DNA of 64,000 bases from Flavobacteriaceae bacterium CG2_30_34_30 (GTDB lineage Bacteria > Bacteroidota > Bacteroidia > Flavobacteriales > Flavobacteriaceae). A program made the position numbers and the translations under genes. The stretch is taken from assembly GCA_001873105.1 (NCBI GenBank), contig MNYN01000001.1:39899-103898 (forward strand), written 5' to 3'. Shown one piece after another: positions 28,836-37,694 of the stretch. How positions within the stretch are numbered: the stretch's first letter is position 1; every line of letters begins with the position of its first letter. Under the pieces are notes generated by a model. The model had not been told where the DNA came from. It ran no database searches and saw only the letters and a program-made list of their open reading frames with translations.

Positions 28836-30536
28836 TTAACCTTCTGTTTTTTGAAGGGGATTTTTAATAAACGTTTGTAACAAAATAGCAATAGCCATCA
28901 CTAAAGCACAACCGAATAAATTCAACCACAAATAAGGCATCCAGTCCATATACCATCCATAAATAACGATAACTTGGGTGATTAGGGCGGCTATAAAAAC
29001 TGCTTGTCCTTTTACATAACGCACAAAAAAGGCTAAAAGAAAAATGCCTAAAACGTTACCATAAAAAATAGAGCCAATAATATTAACCAGTTGTATTAAG
29101 TTGTCAAATAAATTAGCCACACAGGCAATACTTATTGCAATAATGCCCCACAATAAAGTAAACCATTTAGAGGTTTTGAGGTAGTGGGTTTCGTTTTCTT
29201 CCCGACGGAGGTTTCGTTTGTATAAATCCATAGTAGTGGTGGTTCCTAAGGCATTAAGCTCAGAGGCCGTTGACGACATGGCTGCGCTTAAAATAACTGC
29301 TAAAAGCAAACCTATAAGTCCGCGAGGCAGGTTGTTTAAGATGAAATGAATAAACACATAGTCTTTATCATTAGTTTCCACCAAGGCACTGGATTTAGCA
29401 ATGAGTTCCTTAGCTTCATTTCTAATGGTTCGGTCTTTTTTGTCTAACCGAATAATCGTTTGCTGCATGGATTTTTTTTCTGTTTCCTTTTCCGAAGCCA
29501 CATAACGATACATGGCTTGTTGTTTTTCTTCAAAATTAGACAATTGTTGTGTTTCTAATTTTTGATATGCTTCGCCATATTCTGAAGTAACCACACTTTT
29601 TGTAGCCACCGGATTAAAATTCAGAGGCGAAGGATTAAACTGGTAAAACACAAATACCATAATGCCCACTAACAGAATAAAAAACTGCATAGGCACTTTA
29701 AGAATTCCATTCATAATAAGCCCCATTTGGCTTTGTTTTACTGATTTTCCGGAAAGATAGCGCTGCACTTGGCTTTGGTCAGTACCGAAATAGGAGAGAG
29801 CTAAAAAAGTTCCGCCAATAATGCCGCTCCAAAAGGTGTAACGCTTCTGGTTGTCAAAGTCGAAGGAAAAATCAAGAATATTCATCTTTCCGCTTGCCCC
29901 GGCAATATCTAATGCTTTGCTAAAGGTGATGTTTTCAGGAAGGTATTGGATAATGATAAAAAAAGCGGTAAACATTCCTGCAAATATTACCGCCATTTGT
30001 TGTTTTTGGGTAACACTCACGGCATTGGTACCACCAGAAACCGTATAGATAATTACCAAAATACCAATAAATATGTTTAAAAAAATAAGATTCCATCCCA
30101 ATACTGCCGAAAGGATAATGGCAGGCGCAAAAATGGTAATTCCGGCAGACAAGCCGCGCTGAATTAAAAAAAGCATAGCGGTTAAAGAACGTGTTTTTAA
30201 ATCGAATCGGTTTTCTAAAAACTCATAAGCGGTATAAACTTTTAATCGATGGTAAAGCGGTATAAACACCAAGCAAATAACCACCATAGCAATAGGAAGT
30301 CCGAAATAAAATTGGACAAAACCCATGCCGTCGTGAAATGCTTGACCGGGAGTGGAAAGAAAGGTTATGGCACTAGCTTGTGTAGCCATTACCGAAAGTC
30401 CAATGGTCCACCAACCCGATGTGTTTCCTCCTTTTAAAAAGTCTTCCACGTTTTTACTTCCACGAGTTTTCCAAACACCATAACTTACGATAAAAACAAG
30501 GGTAGTGATAAGTACAAACCAATCTATAAATTCCAT
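28836..30536 (-). CDS. Sodium:solute symporter (SSS family)
   Basis: This 566-residue inner-membrane protein has about 13 helices. SSS hallmarks include GGNTSGWWTIGLSVMATQASAITFLSTPGQAF near 37-68 (in parts: SGWWTIGLSVMATQ, SAITFLSTPGQAF) and ALSYFGTDQSQVQRYLSG near 240. It is related to SGLT/NIS-type carriers; the substrate is unknown. A hydrophilic, helical insert of about 85 residues (about 303-389, with KETEKKSMQQTIIRLDKK) interrupts the later helices, a trait of this flavobacterial subgroup. It is the last gene of a long minus-strand run and follows a 36-residue membrane protein and a PIG-L deacetylase, which suggests uptake of a deacetylated or acetylated sugar-like compound. Confidence 0.92.
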   Translation of the reverse strand: MEFIDWFVLITTLVFIVSYGVWKTRGSKNVEDFLKGGNTSGWWTIGLSVMATQASAITFLSTPGQAFHDGMGFVQFYFGLPIAMVVICLVFIPLYHRLKVYTAYEFLENRFDLKTRSLTAMLFLIQRGLSAGITIFAPAIILSAVLGWNLIFLNIFIGILVIIYTVSGGTNAVSVTQKQQMAVIFAGMFTAFFIIIQYLPENITFSKALDIAGASGKMNILDFSFDFDNQKRYTFWSGIIGGTFLALSYFGTDQSQVQRYLSGKSVKQSQMGLIMNGILKVPMQFFILLVGIMVFVFYQFNPSPLNFNPVATKSVVTSEYGEAYQKLETQQLSNFEEKQQAMYRYVASEKETEKKSMQQTIIRLDKKDRTIRNEAKELIAKSSALVETNDKDYVFIHFILNNLPRGLIGLLLAVILSAAMSSTASELNALGTTTTMDLYKRNLRREENETHYLKTSKWFTLLWGIIAISIACVANLFDNLIQLVNIIGSIFYGNVLGIFLLAFFVRYVKGQAVFIAALITQVIVIYGWYMDWMPYLWLNLFGCALVMAIAILLQTFIKNPLQKTEG

Positions 30537-30537
30537 A

Positions 30538-30648
30538 CTAAGCGAGTGAAACCATTAGTAAATAAAACAAAAGAATATAAATAGCATTAGCAAGCAATAC
30601 CAGTGTATATGCTTTTTTCCAGATGTATTTTTCAGAAGGTATGTTCAT
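30538..30648 (-). CDS. Small single-helix membrane protein (36 residues)
   Basis: The ATG at 30646-30648 opens a 36-codon frame: MNIPSEKYIWKKAYTLVLLA, then NAIYILLFYLLMVSLA, stop TAG at 30538-30540. It has one hydrophobic helix after a short charged N-terminus. The stop ends one base before the symporter's ATG and the start is 23 bp after the PIG-L stop, so it sits in the operon without gaps. It is too short for most gene callers. Tight spacing suggests a small subunit or stabiliser of the symporter; no family was recognised. Confidence 0.65.
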   Translation of the reverse strand: MNIPSEKYIWKKAYTLVLLANAIYILLFYLLMVSLA

Positions 30649-30671
30649 TTGTGAGCGATAAGGTCATTTCA

Positions 30672-33155
30672 CTATTCCGATAAAGATAACAAATTTGCAA
30701 ACAATCGGTAGGCTCCGGAAACCCCGGCAGGCAATTCTCTAAAGAAACTCAATCCGGTATATATAAAATGCCCTTTTCCGTGTTTTGCAATAAGTAAGGC
30801 ACCTTGGGTAGGAGTTTCTCCTTGGTCGTTCATTTGTAAAATGGGAGTAAATTCTTTTCCCCATTCGTTTGGAAAATACAAGCCTCGTTCTTGTACCCAA
30901 TTTTCAAAATCTTTTTCAGTTATCTTGTTTGGGGTTTGTAAAACAGGATGATTAGGATGTATAAAGGTCACTTCGGCAAACTCATCGGTAACGCGATCAT
31001 TGGACAGTTTTAGTGGGTATGGAGTTAGGTTATCGGTTACTAATCCTCTGGAAACATTGTATTGCATTAGTAAATTGCCACCGTTTTCCACATACTTAAA
31101 AAGTATTTCTTGTTTAAATTTTAATGCCTCTACCACATTGTAAGCTCTTATTCCTACTACAATCGCATCAAATTGTTTTAAATTTTCAACGGTCATGGTT
31201 TCAGGCTGGATTTGCGTAACTTGATATCCTATTTGTTCTAAAGCAGAAGGAATTTCATCGCCTGCACCGGCTATATATCCTATGTTTTCTCCATTTTTGT
31301 GTAGGTCAATGCGTGCAATTTTAGCCTCTGCAGGTATTAAAACATGTTGAAAAGGAATGTGCGGATAATCGATAGTAATCCTTTCTTTGTTATAAAAAGA
31401 ATCTCCCACTTGCATCAAAATATGTAACTGACCTTCCTCTTGGCTTTTTGGAGGAGTAACCGTGAATAGAACTTCTTTTTCTTGGTCTTTTTTGTCTAAA
31501 AGAAAGGTTTGTGGGGCACTTACTTGCCAGCCTTCAGGGCATTGTAAGATTATGGTTCCGGAAAGATTGTCTCTGCCGGACTTTATTACAACCGGAATTT
31601 GTCTGGAGGATGCATTGTCAAAAATAAGCACCTTTTCTTTAAAACTGCCGTAAATTTCAGGCAACACTTGAAAAGGATGATATACCTCGCCCAAAACAGG
31701 ACTGTTAAATTTATAAACGATATCTTTTTGGAAAGCAATTTCTTCGCCTGCAATGTTTAATATAAAAGTTATTGGCTCGTTTGGGTTAATGCTGGGAAGT
31801 CCTATTTCTTCTCTCTTTTTTACATTATAAAGGCCAAGTCGCCCTTTTTCTTTTAACCAATAAGGGGAAGTATATTGCGCTGTTTTTGGAATGATGATGT
31901 TATATTCTAAATTTTTACGTTCATTATTGTTAAGAGGAACCTTTTCAAAAAGTAGAGGTTTTTTGTCATACGAAATGGCTACTAATTCCATGGGAATATT
32001 TGATCTATTGATTGCTTCCACTTTTATTTTTATAGAAGAAGCGGGACAAGTATATTGCATTTCGGCAACTGCCTCCATAAAAAGACCACTGCAAGCAGCG
32101 ATAATGTTTTTAATTTCTTTTGTTTTTTGAATGCCCCAATAATCGGTTCTGTTTTTTAGTAAGCGGTATGCTTTTAGTAATTCTGGTATGCTGGCAGCAG
32201 GATTTTTAAAATCAAAATTATCTTCTACCGGAATTAAAATTTTTCCTATAGCATTACCACCTTCTATTCGTGTCCAAGTGGTGTTTATGCCTTCAAAGAG
32301 GTTAGAAGGAATTTTGGGCATGGCCCCTTTTAGAAGTTCTAAATATTCCTTGTCCTCGCCGCGTATTCCTGTATTTCCAAATCCTTGTGATTGGTGTTTG
32401 CTTCTGCTTAGGGCAGCAATTTCACCATCAGAAAGGCCTAAGGAAGGGTAATAGGTTCCTGTTTTTAAACTTACTAGGTTTGATTTGTCAGCTTTATCAA
32501 AATTTTCCTGGCTACCATAAAACCACCAAGATGTATTAAAAAATAAGCGTTGGGCTTGCCATATAGTATAGGTTTGTAATTGATTGGGATAAGCAGTTTT
32601 ATTGTTTGCCAACGCAAAGGCTTCCATACCTAAAATTGCTGAAGCCGTGTGGTGACCGTGTGTTGTGCCTGGTGTTCTGTGGTTAAATCGGTTAATAATA
32701 ATATCTGGTTGAAATCTTCTTATTGCCAAAACAACATCGCTGAGAACGTCTTCTTTCCCCCAAATAGTAAAAGTTTCCTCCGGGTTTTTAGAATAACCAA
32801 AGTCGTTAGCACGTGTAAAAAATTGTTCCCCTCCATCTGTTTTTCTGGCTTCTAGAAGTTCGTTTGTGCGAATTACACCTAAAAGCTCGCTTAGTTCTGT
32901 GCCTATTAAATTTTGCCCTCCATCGCCACGTGTGATGGAAAGATAAGCAGTTCGAGCTTTTACATCATTAGACAAATGCGAAATAAGCCGAGTATTTTCA
33001 TCATCCGGATGTGCTGCAATGTATAGAACGGAGCCTAAAAAGTTGAGTTTTTGAATGGCTTGATAAATTTCAGAAGATGTAGGTTTTTTTGGTTGCTGTG
33101 CGTGGGTAGGCGCAAGGAATACAAGAAAAAGTAAAAGAAAAAAAGATTTTTGCAT
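30672..33155 (-). CDS. PIG-L family deacetylase, exported, multidomain
   Basis: This 827-residue protein has a signal peptide (MQKSFFLLLFLVFLAPTHAQ). The N-terminal PIG-L (LmbE) domain (about 40-260) has the zinc motif AHPDDE near 47-52, TRGDGGQNLIG near 75, and the HGHH motif near 165. These are metal-dependent N-deacetylases of sugar amides. Beta domains follow, then a C-terminal region (about 640-827, AIVVGIRAYNVVEALK, GGNLLMQYN) like the glutamine-amidotransferase fold often found in this group. The ATG at 33155 is preferred to a TTG three codons earlier. It lies 11 bp after the MscS gene and ahead of the symporter, consistent with a periplasmic processing and uptake pair. Confidence 0.85.
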   Translation of the reverse strand: MQKSFFLLLFLVFLAPTHAQQPKKPTSSEIYQAIQKLNFLGSVLYIAAHPDDENTRLISHLSNDVKARTAYLSITRGDGGQNLIGTELSELLGVIRTNELLEARKTDGGEQFFTRANDFGYSKNPEETFTIWGKEDVLSDVVLAIRRFQPDIIINRFNHRTPGTTHGHHTASAILGMEAFALANNKTAYPNQLQTYTIWQAQRLFFNTSWWFYGSQENFDKADKSNLVSLKTGTYYPSLGLSDGEIAALSRSKHQSQGFGNTGIRGEDKEYLELLKGAMPKIPSNLFEGINTTWTRIEGGNAIGKILIPVEDNFDFKNPAASIPELLKAYRLLKNRTDYWGIQKTKEIKNIIAACSGLFMEAVAEMQYTCPASSIKIKVEAINRSNIPMELVAISYDKKPLLFEKVPLNNNERKNLEYNIIIPKTAQYTSPYWLKEKGRLGLYNVKKREEIGLPSINPNEPITFILNIAGEEIAFQKDIVYKFNSPVLGEVYHPFQVLPEIYGSFKEKVLIFDNASSRQIPVVIKSGRDNLSGTIILQCPEGWQVSAPQTFLLDKKDQEKEVLFTVTPPKSQEEGQLHILMQVGDSFYNKERITIDYPHIPFQHVLIPAEAKIARIDLHKNGENIGYIAGAGDEIPSALEQIGYQVTQIQPETMTVENLKQFDAIVVGIRAYNVVEALKFKQEILFKYVENGGNLLMQYNVSRGLVTDNLTPYPLKLSNDRVTDEFAEVTFIHPNHPVLQTPNKITEKDFENWVQERGLYFPNEWGKEFTPILQMNDQGETPTQGALLIAKHGKGHFIYTGLSFFRELPAGVSGAYRLFANLLSLSE

Positions 33156-33166
33156 AGTATACAATA

Positions 33167-33736
33167 TTAATCGTGGGTTTTAGTTAGATTTTTTTCTTCC
33201 ATGTTCAAAGGATTGTCTTGCCGATAGTGGTCAGTAGCAGAAATTAAAGTAACCCCTTTTTGAAGCATTAAGTTGTTGGGATAGGAAAGAATTTCGCCGG
33301 TATCGGTGCGTAAAATAACTTGAAAGGTTCTAATATCTTCAATGGTAAGCGTATCGGCGACAAACTCTTTGTCGTGAATTTTTATTCTGTCGCCAATTTT
33401 GTAGGGAAAGGTGAAAAACATAATAATACCGCTGGTAACATTACTTAGGATGGACCATTGAGCAAAAAATGCAACGCCAATAATGGCGAAAACTGAAGAA
33501 AAAACCAAGCCTATATCTCTAAAATCTACGCCCCATATTAGAATGAAAACAAACACAATTAAAAAGATAATAGCAAAGTCGATGTACTTAACTATCAAGT
33601 TGGTGCGTTGTTCTAGACGTTCAATTTTTCGGGCATAACTTCTAACCAAGCCTATTAAAATAGAACGGGCAATGATTAAAACTACAAGTGCAATTGCAGA
33701 ATAGATAATTTGAGTAATAAGGAAATCGGTATTCAT
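33167..33736 (-). CDS. Small-conductance mechanosensitive channel (MscS family)
   Basis: This 189-residue protein has two or three N-terminal helices and then the MscS pore helix and beta domain (FFAQWSILSNVTSGIIMFFTFPYKIGDRIKI, in parts: AQWSILSNVTSGI and FPYKIGDRIKI). The family opens under membrane tension to release solutes in osmotic downshock. It is shorter than E. coli MscS (286) because it has a reduced C-terminal vestibule. It lies 14 bp after the lipoprotein gene in the operon. Confidence 0.9.
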   Translation of the reverse strand: MNTDFLITQIIYSAIALVVLIIARSILIGLVRSYARKIERLEQRTNLIVKYIDFAIIFLIVFVFILIWGVDFRDIGLVFSSVFAIIGVAFFAQWSILSNVTSGIIMFFTFPYKIGDRIKIHDKEFVADTLTIEDIRTFQVILRTDTGEILSYPNNLMLQKGVTLISATDHYRQDNPLNMEEKNLTKTHD

Positions 33737-33750
33737 GATTTACGTTTTAT

Positions 33751-34629
33751 TTATTCAAAAAGAGATTCTCTTAAAACCTCGTCATTTCGTTTGTTTTTAC
33801 TCCAATAAGCAGATTGTATTTGATTACGTTTTGTTGCTTTTGTGGTAAATTTGCCAATTTTTTCTTCCCATTTCTCAATGACATAAGGTGCTTCTTTTTG
33901 AAACCAAATACTAAGAGATCTATCAGACTTCGGATAGGAAATAGTATAGTTAATCAAAGACTCTTCCTCAGTTAAGGTAGCGTTAGCTAATTCTGCTTTT
34001 AGGTTTTTGTGTCGCAATTTAGCATATTCTAAAGAAGGAATTACGCTTATTTCTCCAACAGGTAGTGCAGTAGGGTCTATTCGTAATAAGGTCCAAAATT
34101 CCTCTTCTAACCAGGTTTTTTCTAAAATAAAATTTTGATCTGCTTCATTATCAAAATAGGAGTGTGAAGTTATTTCAAACGCATTTCTATTGTTCAGCTG
34201 TGCATACGTTTGTCCGCACCATTCTTGTATGGAAGTAGAAATTTTAAGTGCGTGGGTTTCTTCAAAAATGGGTATAAAAGTACTCGTCATAATAGAGTAA
34301 GGATAAATTCCGGTTAAGAAATTTTTTGTACTGTTAAGTTTAAGCACCGGTATGGTTAAGTCGTTTTTTTTATTTGCTTTTACCTGCGTGTCCCCATGAA
34401 AATCTTCCGTAACATAAATAAGAACAGCCGAGCCATCACGCATTTCGCCATATCGTTCTTGTTCTAGGGTGTAGGAGGTTATTTCAGCAGTACCACTAAA
34501 CCAATAACTTTTAAAATCTTCAGAAATCTCTCTTTCTGTATTGGAAATAGTGTTTTTTTCTTCACTTTTTGTACAGCTTTGTACAAAAAAAATTGCCGAA
34601 AGTAATAGTAAAATATGTAAAATTCGCAT
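33751..34629 (-). CDS. Lipoprotein of unknown function
   Basis: This 292-residue protein has a lipoprotein signal (LLLSAIFFVQSC, Cys near 19) and a mostly beta domain with SYWFSGTAEITSYTLEQERYGEMRDG near 40-65 (in parts: WFSGTAEITSY, QERYGEMRDG) and CGQTYAQLNNR near 140. Relatives in Flavobacteriia are conserved next to maf. They are sometimes labelled septum formation inhibitor Maf, a name that belongs to the neighbour, not to this protein. No catalytic motif was recognised. Confidence 0.75.
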   Translation of the reverse strand: MRILHILLLLSAIFFVQSCTKSEEKNTISNTEREISEDFKSYWFSGTAEITSYTLEQERYGEMRDGSAVLIYVTEDFHGDTQVKANKKNDLTIPVLKLNSTKNFLTGIYPYSIMTSTFIPIFEETHALKISTSIQEWCGQTYAQLNNRNAFEITSHSYFDNEADQNFILEKTWLEEEFWTLLRIDPTALPVGEISVIPSLEYAKLRHKNLKAELANATLTEEESLINYTISYPKSDRSLSIWFQKEAPYVIEKWEEKIGKFTTKATKRNQIQSAYWSKNKRNDEVLRESLFE

Positions 34630-34661
34630 GGTAATAATTTTAGCCTAAAAATAGCATAAAA

Positions 34662-35249
34662 TCATTGGCTGGCAAATTTCATTAACGTTTTATATACAAG
34701 ATGCGTTGGAAGCCCCATAACGGTATTGTAAGAGCCTTTTATTTTTGTAATGCCGATGGAGCCTATCCATTCCTGAATACCGTAAGCACCTGCTTTATCT
34801 AATGGGTTATATTTTTCGATATAATAGTTAATTTCTTCGTCAGTCAATTTTTTAAACCAAACTTTCGTGGTATCTGCTAATGTAATCTGTTGGTTGGTGG
34901 TAGTAAAACATACCGAAGTTATGACTTGATGAGCACTTCCAGATAGCGATTGTAGCATAGCAAAAGCATCCTTCGATGAAGTTGGTTTTCCTAATGCTTT
35001 ATCTTGGTGCCATACAATGGTATCGCTGGTAATAAGGATGTCTTTTGGTCGTATGTTTGTATAAACAGATGCTTTTAATTGCGCTATATAATTAGCTATT
35101 TCTAAGCCCTTTAAATGATTTGGATATATTTCCTCTACAGGAATTAATTGCACTACAAAATCGACACCTAATTCTTTAAAAAATAGTTGTCTTCTTGGGG
35201 AACCGGAAGCCAAAATTATTTGAAACTTTTTTAGTTTTTCTGCAAGCAT
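34662..35249 (-). CDS. maf: Maf-type nucleotide pyrophosphatase
   Basis: This 195-residue protein has the Maf signature ILASGSPRRQLFFKELGVDF (phosphate-binding loop SGSPRR), ITSDTIVWHQDKALGKP near 80 and DKAGAYGIQEWIGSIGITKI near 150. Maf enzymes hydrolyse non-canonical or dTTP/UTP nucleotides to monophosphates in the cytoplasm. The length is usual. The gene starts one base before the UbiA stop's partner region and is the fourth gene of the run. Confidence 0.95.
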   Translation of the reverse strand: MLAEKLKKFQIILASGSPRRQLFFKELGVDFVVQLIPVEEIYPNHLKGLEIANYIAQLKASVYTNIRPKDILITSDTIVWHQDKALGKPTSSKDAFAMLQSLSGSAHQVITSVCFTTTNQQITLADTTKVWFKKLTDEEINYYIEKYNPLDKAGAYGIQEWIGSIGITKIKGSYNTVMGLPTHLVYKTLMKFASQ

Positions 35250-35250
35250 A

Positions 35251-36165
35251 TTATTTTATTAGGAAGGGATAAAGGGTTAAGGATATAATGCCGAAAACCA
35301 TAATCAGTTTTAACCAAGCTGAAAGTTGTTTAAATTCTGATTTTTTCTCTGCTGCATAAACTTTAATACTCACATAAATTAAAGGACCAACGATAAAAAT
35401 CAAGAAATAAAGAAGCAGTAATTGTTCCCGGTAAAGAGTGGTGTACATATAAAAAAATAGCACAACGATGCTACTTATGGTAAGAAAGAAAACCACTTTT
35501 GAAGTTCTTTTTCTTCCTAAAAGTATGGGAAGTGTTTGATACCCTCCATTTTTATCGCCATCTATATCTTCCATGTCTTTGACTATTTCGCGGATAAAGG
35601 TCATTAAAAATGCAAAAAAAGCGTACGCTAACAGGATAGTGAAAATGTTAGATAGGCTCTCACGGTTTGTATCAGTTATTGCAGGAAATAAGTCAAACAA
35701 ACCAACAACAACAATACTCATAGCAACTAAAAAGGAAACCAAAAGATTCCCTACAATTGCAATAGACTTAACATAAGTGGCATACAAATATAACAATGCC
35801 GAGAAAACAATAAAAAGTGCTGCGAAGCTTGGTTTTCCAATGCTATTGGCTAAATAAAAACCAATACCTACGCCAATAACATTTAAAATTAGATAGTAAT
35901 TATAACCGGTTTTTTCAGTTATTTTCTTTCCTATGAGTACTTTTTCTGGTTTGTTAATTCTGTCGATAGCTACATCTTGAATGTCGTTGATAATGTTTCC
36001 GGCAGCTGCAATACAAATCGTTGCTATTAGTAAAAGATAAAATTCAAATGGTGCTAAAGAAGTATCGATTTGAAAAGGGATAAAAAGTGCATATTTAATT
36101 ACCACCTGAACGAGTGCAAGCATCAACAGGTTTTTATAACGAATAAGGTTTAGAAAGTGTGCCAT
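35251..36165 (-). CDS. UbiA-family prenyltransferase, possibly geranylgeranylglyceryl-phosphate type
   Basis: This 304-residue protein has about eight membrane helices and two Asp-rich Mg-prenyl-pyrophosphate sites: NIINDIQDVAIDRINKP near 57-73 and DMEDIDGDKNGGYQTLP near 195-211. UbiA enzymes attach prenyl chains to acceptors. Homologues in Flavobacteriia are often named geranylgeranylglycerol-phosphate geranylgeranyltransferase, an archaeal-lipid enzyme. The acceptor cannot be read from the sequence. It lies 33 bp after kdsC and 1 bp before maf. Confidence 0.85.
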   Translation of the reverse strand: MAHFLNLIRYKNLLMLALVQVVIKYALFIPFQIDTSLAPFEFYLLLIATICIAAAGNIINDIQDVAIDRINKPEKVLIGKKITEKTGYNYYLILNVIGVGIGFYLANSIGKPSFAALFIVFSALLYLYATYVKSIAIVGNLLVSFLVAMSIVVVGLFDLFPAITDTNRESLSNIFTILLAYAFFAFLMTFIREIVKDMEDIDGDKNGGYQTLPILLGRKRTSKVVFFLTISSIVVLFFYMYTTLYREQLLLLYFLIFIVGPLIYVSIKVYAAEKKSEFKQLSAWLKLIMVFGIISLTLYPFLIK

Positions 36166-36198
36166 GTGGTTTAGAAGCTAAACTATACTTAAAAAAAA

Positions 36199-36729
36199 TT
36201 AGTAGATATTGGCATCTATTTTAATTTCCCATTTGCCTTGCACTTTCATTACTTGTTCAACAACGTCTCTTACACAACCTTCACCCCCTTTTTTATGCGA
36301 AATGTATTTAGAAATACCTTTCACTTCCGGAACAGCGTCTTGTGGACAAGTAGGCAAGCCCACTTCTTGCATTACATAATAATCGGGTATGTCATCGCCC
36401 ATATAAAGAACGTTTTCTCTTTTAATACTATACACGTCTAAATACTCATCCATTGTTTCTATTTTGTCGTGTACAGATAAATAAATGTCAGTAATCCCTA
36501 GGTCGCGCAATCGAAGCCGAACACCCTCATTACTTCCACCGGAAATAATACACACGTTAAATCCTTGTTTTATAGCTGTTTTTAGCGCATACCCATCTTT
36601 AACATGCATTTCACGCAATAATTCACCTTGCGTAGTGATGGCAACTTTTCCGTTAGTTAAAACCCCATCCACATCAAAAATAAAGGTGGTGATGTGTTGC
36701 AGATATTCTTTATAACTTTTTTCTTCCAT
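36199..36729 (-). CDS. kdsC: KdsC-like HAD phosphatase (3-deoxy-D-manno-octulosonate 8-phosphatase type)
   Basis: This 176-residue HAD hydrolase has FDVDGVLTNG near 18-27 (nucleophile Asp and general acid Asp), CIISGGSNEGVRLRL near 58 and GDDIPDYYVM near 112. Length and lack of a cap domain match KdsC, which removes phosphate from KDO 8-phosphate in lipopolysaccharide synthesis. It overlaps the upstream DUF2520 gene by 20 bp. Confidence 0.9.
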   Translation of the reverse strand: MEEKSYKEYLQHITTFIFDVDGVLTNGKVAITTQGELLREMHVKDGYALKTAIKQGFNVCIISGGSNEGVRLRLRDLGITDIYLSVHDKIETMDEYLDVYSIKRENVLYMGDDIPDYYVMQEVGLPTCPQDAVPEVKGISKYISHKKGGEGCVRDVVEQVMKVQGKWEIKIDANIY

Positions 36730-37477
36730 ATTGGTTTGTGATAGCGTTTGACAGTAAGCTGTAAATTTCTTTGTGTTCCTGCAAATGTAAAATTTCTAAT
36801 TGTTTTGCCATTGTTTTTTTGTCATTTCGTTTGGCAGGTCCCGTTTGCATAGCACTTGGAATTCCGTCATCCAATTTTCGAGCGGTTTCTTTAATTAATG
36901 GCTTTAATAAATCAAAAGGGATATCGTTTTTAGTAGTTAATTCGTACCCAATATGGTATAAATGGTTTACGAAATTACAAACAAAAACAGCTGCCAGATG
37001 CAGTTTTTCTCTTTGTTCCGAAGTAATATTATAACATTTTTCGGAAATGCTTCTGCCTATTTTTTGTAGTAATTGCAAGTCGGTTTCATTCTCTGCTTCT
37101 ATAAAAACAGGTGTTTCAGCAAAGTTCACTTCTGTGTTTTTTGAGAAAGTTTGTAGCGGATAAAAAACTCCTTTTCTGTTTTTCGAGTTTAACGGATTCA
37201 TTGCAACACTTCCGGAGGTATGCACAACCAATTTGCCAGAAAATGGAAGGGTTGCTGAAAATCCGGCAATGCTGTCGTCAGAAATAGAAATAATATAGCA
37301 ATCGGCATCTAGTATTTCTGAAAGGGAAGAGGTAATGTTTATGGTGTCAGGAAAAAATTTGAAAGCATCTTCACTTCGATTATACACTTGAATAATTTGT
37401 ATGTCTTTAGCATGCAAAAAGGCTTTTGCTAAATGAAATGCTACATTTCCTGCCCCTAATAATACAACTTTAATCAT
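36710..37477 (-). CDS. Rossmann-fold protein with DUF2520 (NADP oxidoreductase-like)
   Basis: This 255-residue protein has an N-terminal Rossmann domain (VVLLGAGNVAFHLAKAF near 4-20, dinucleotide loop GAGNVA) and a C-terminal helical DUF2520 domain (LAAVFVCNFVNHLYHIG near 160). The fold is that of pyrroline-carboxylate reductase/6-phosphogluconate dehydrogenase relatives, but the reaction is not known. It is the first gene of the minus-strand run that ends with the symporter. Confidence 0.85.
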   Translation of the reverse strand: MIKVVLLGAGNVAFHLAKAFLHAKDIQIIQVYNRSEDAFKFFPDTINITSSLSEILDADCYIISISDDSIAGFSATLPFSGKLVVHTSGSVAMNPLNSKNRKGVFYPLQTFSKNTEVNFAETPVFIEAENETDLQLLQKIGRSISEKCYNITSEQREKLHLAAVFVCNFVNHLYHIGYELTTKNDIPFDLLKPLIKETARKLDDGIPSAMQTGPAKRNDKKTMAKQLEILHLQEHKEIYSLLSNAITNQYGRKKL

Positions 37478-37656
37478 TTGGCTAAAATACGGAAGATTTA
37501 TGATTTATAAGGGAGGATTTTTTATAGATTAAACAGCAATAACTTTTGAATGGGCATTCCATTAAAGGAAAGAAATTAAAGAATTGTTTAGAAACTGGAA
37601 TAAAACATTTAACTATTTTAAATTTTATTTTACACAATAAAATCTTTAAAATTCAG

Positions 37657-37664
37657 TAAATTTG
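37657..37664 (+). promoter_or_regulatory. Bacteroidota -7 element (TAAATTTG) for ccsBA
   Basis: TAAATTTG followed by CACAC fits the TAnnTTTG consensus. It places transcription start a few bases on, about 25 bp before the ATG at 37695. A TTG at 37662 is part of this element, so it cannot be the start codon. The -33 region is TTTTACAC. Confidence 0.6.
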
Positions 37665-37694
37665 CACACATTTTATACCTTATCTATACTTACG

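Noticed and set aside
33751..34629. Lipoprotein as Maf protein
   Set aside because: The name arises from its neighbour; the sequence has no Maf motif (ASGSPRR), which is in the next gene.
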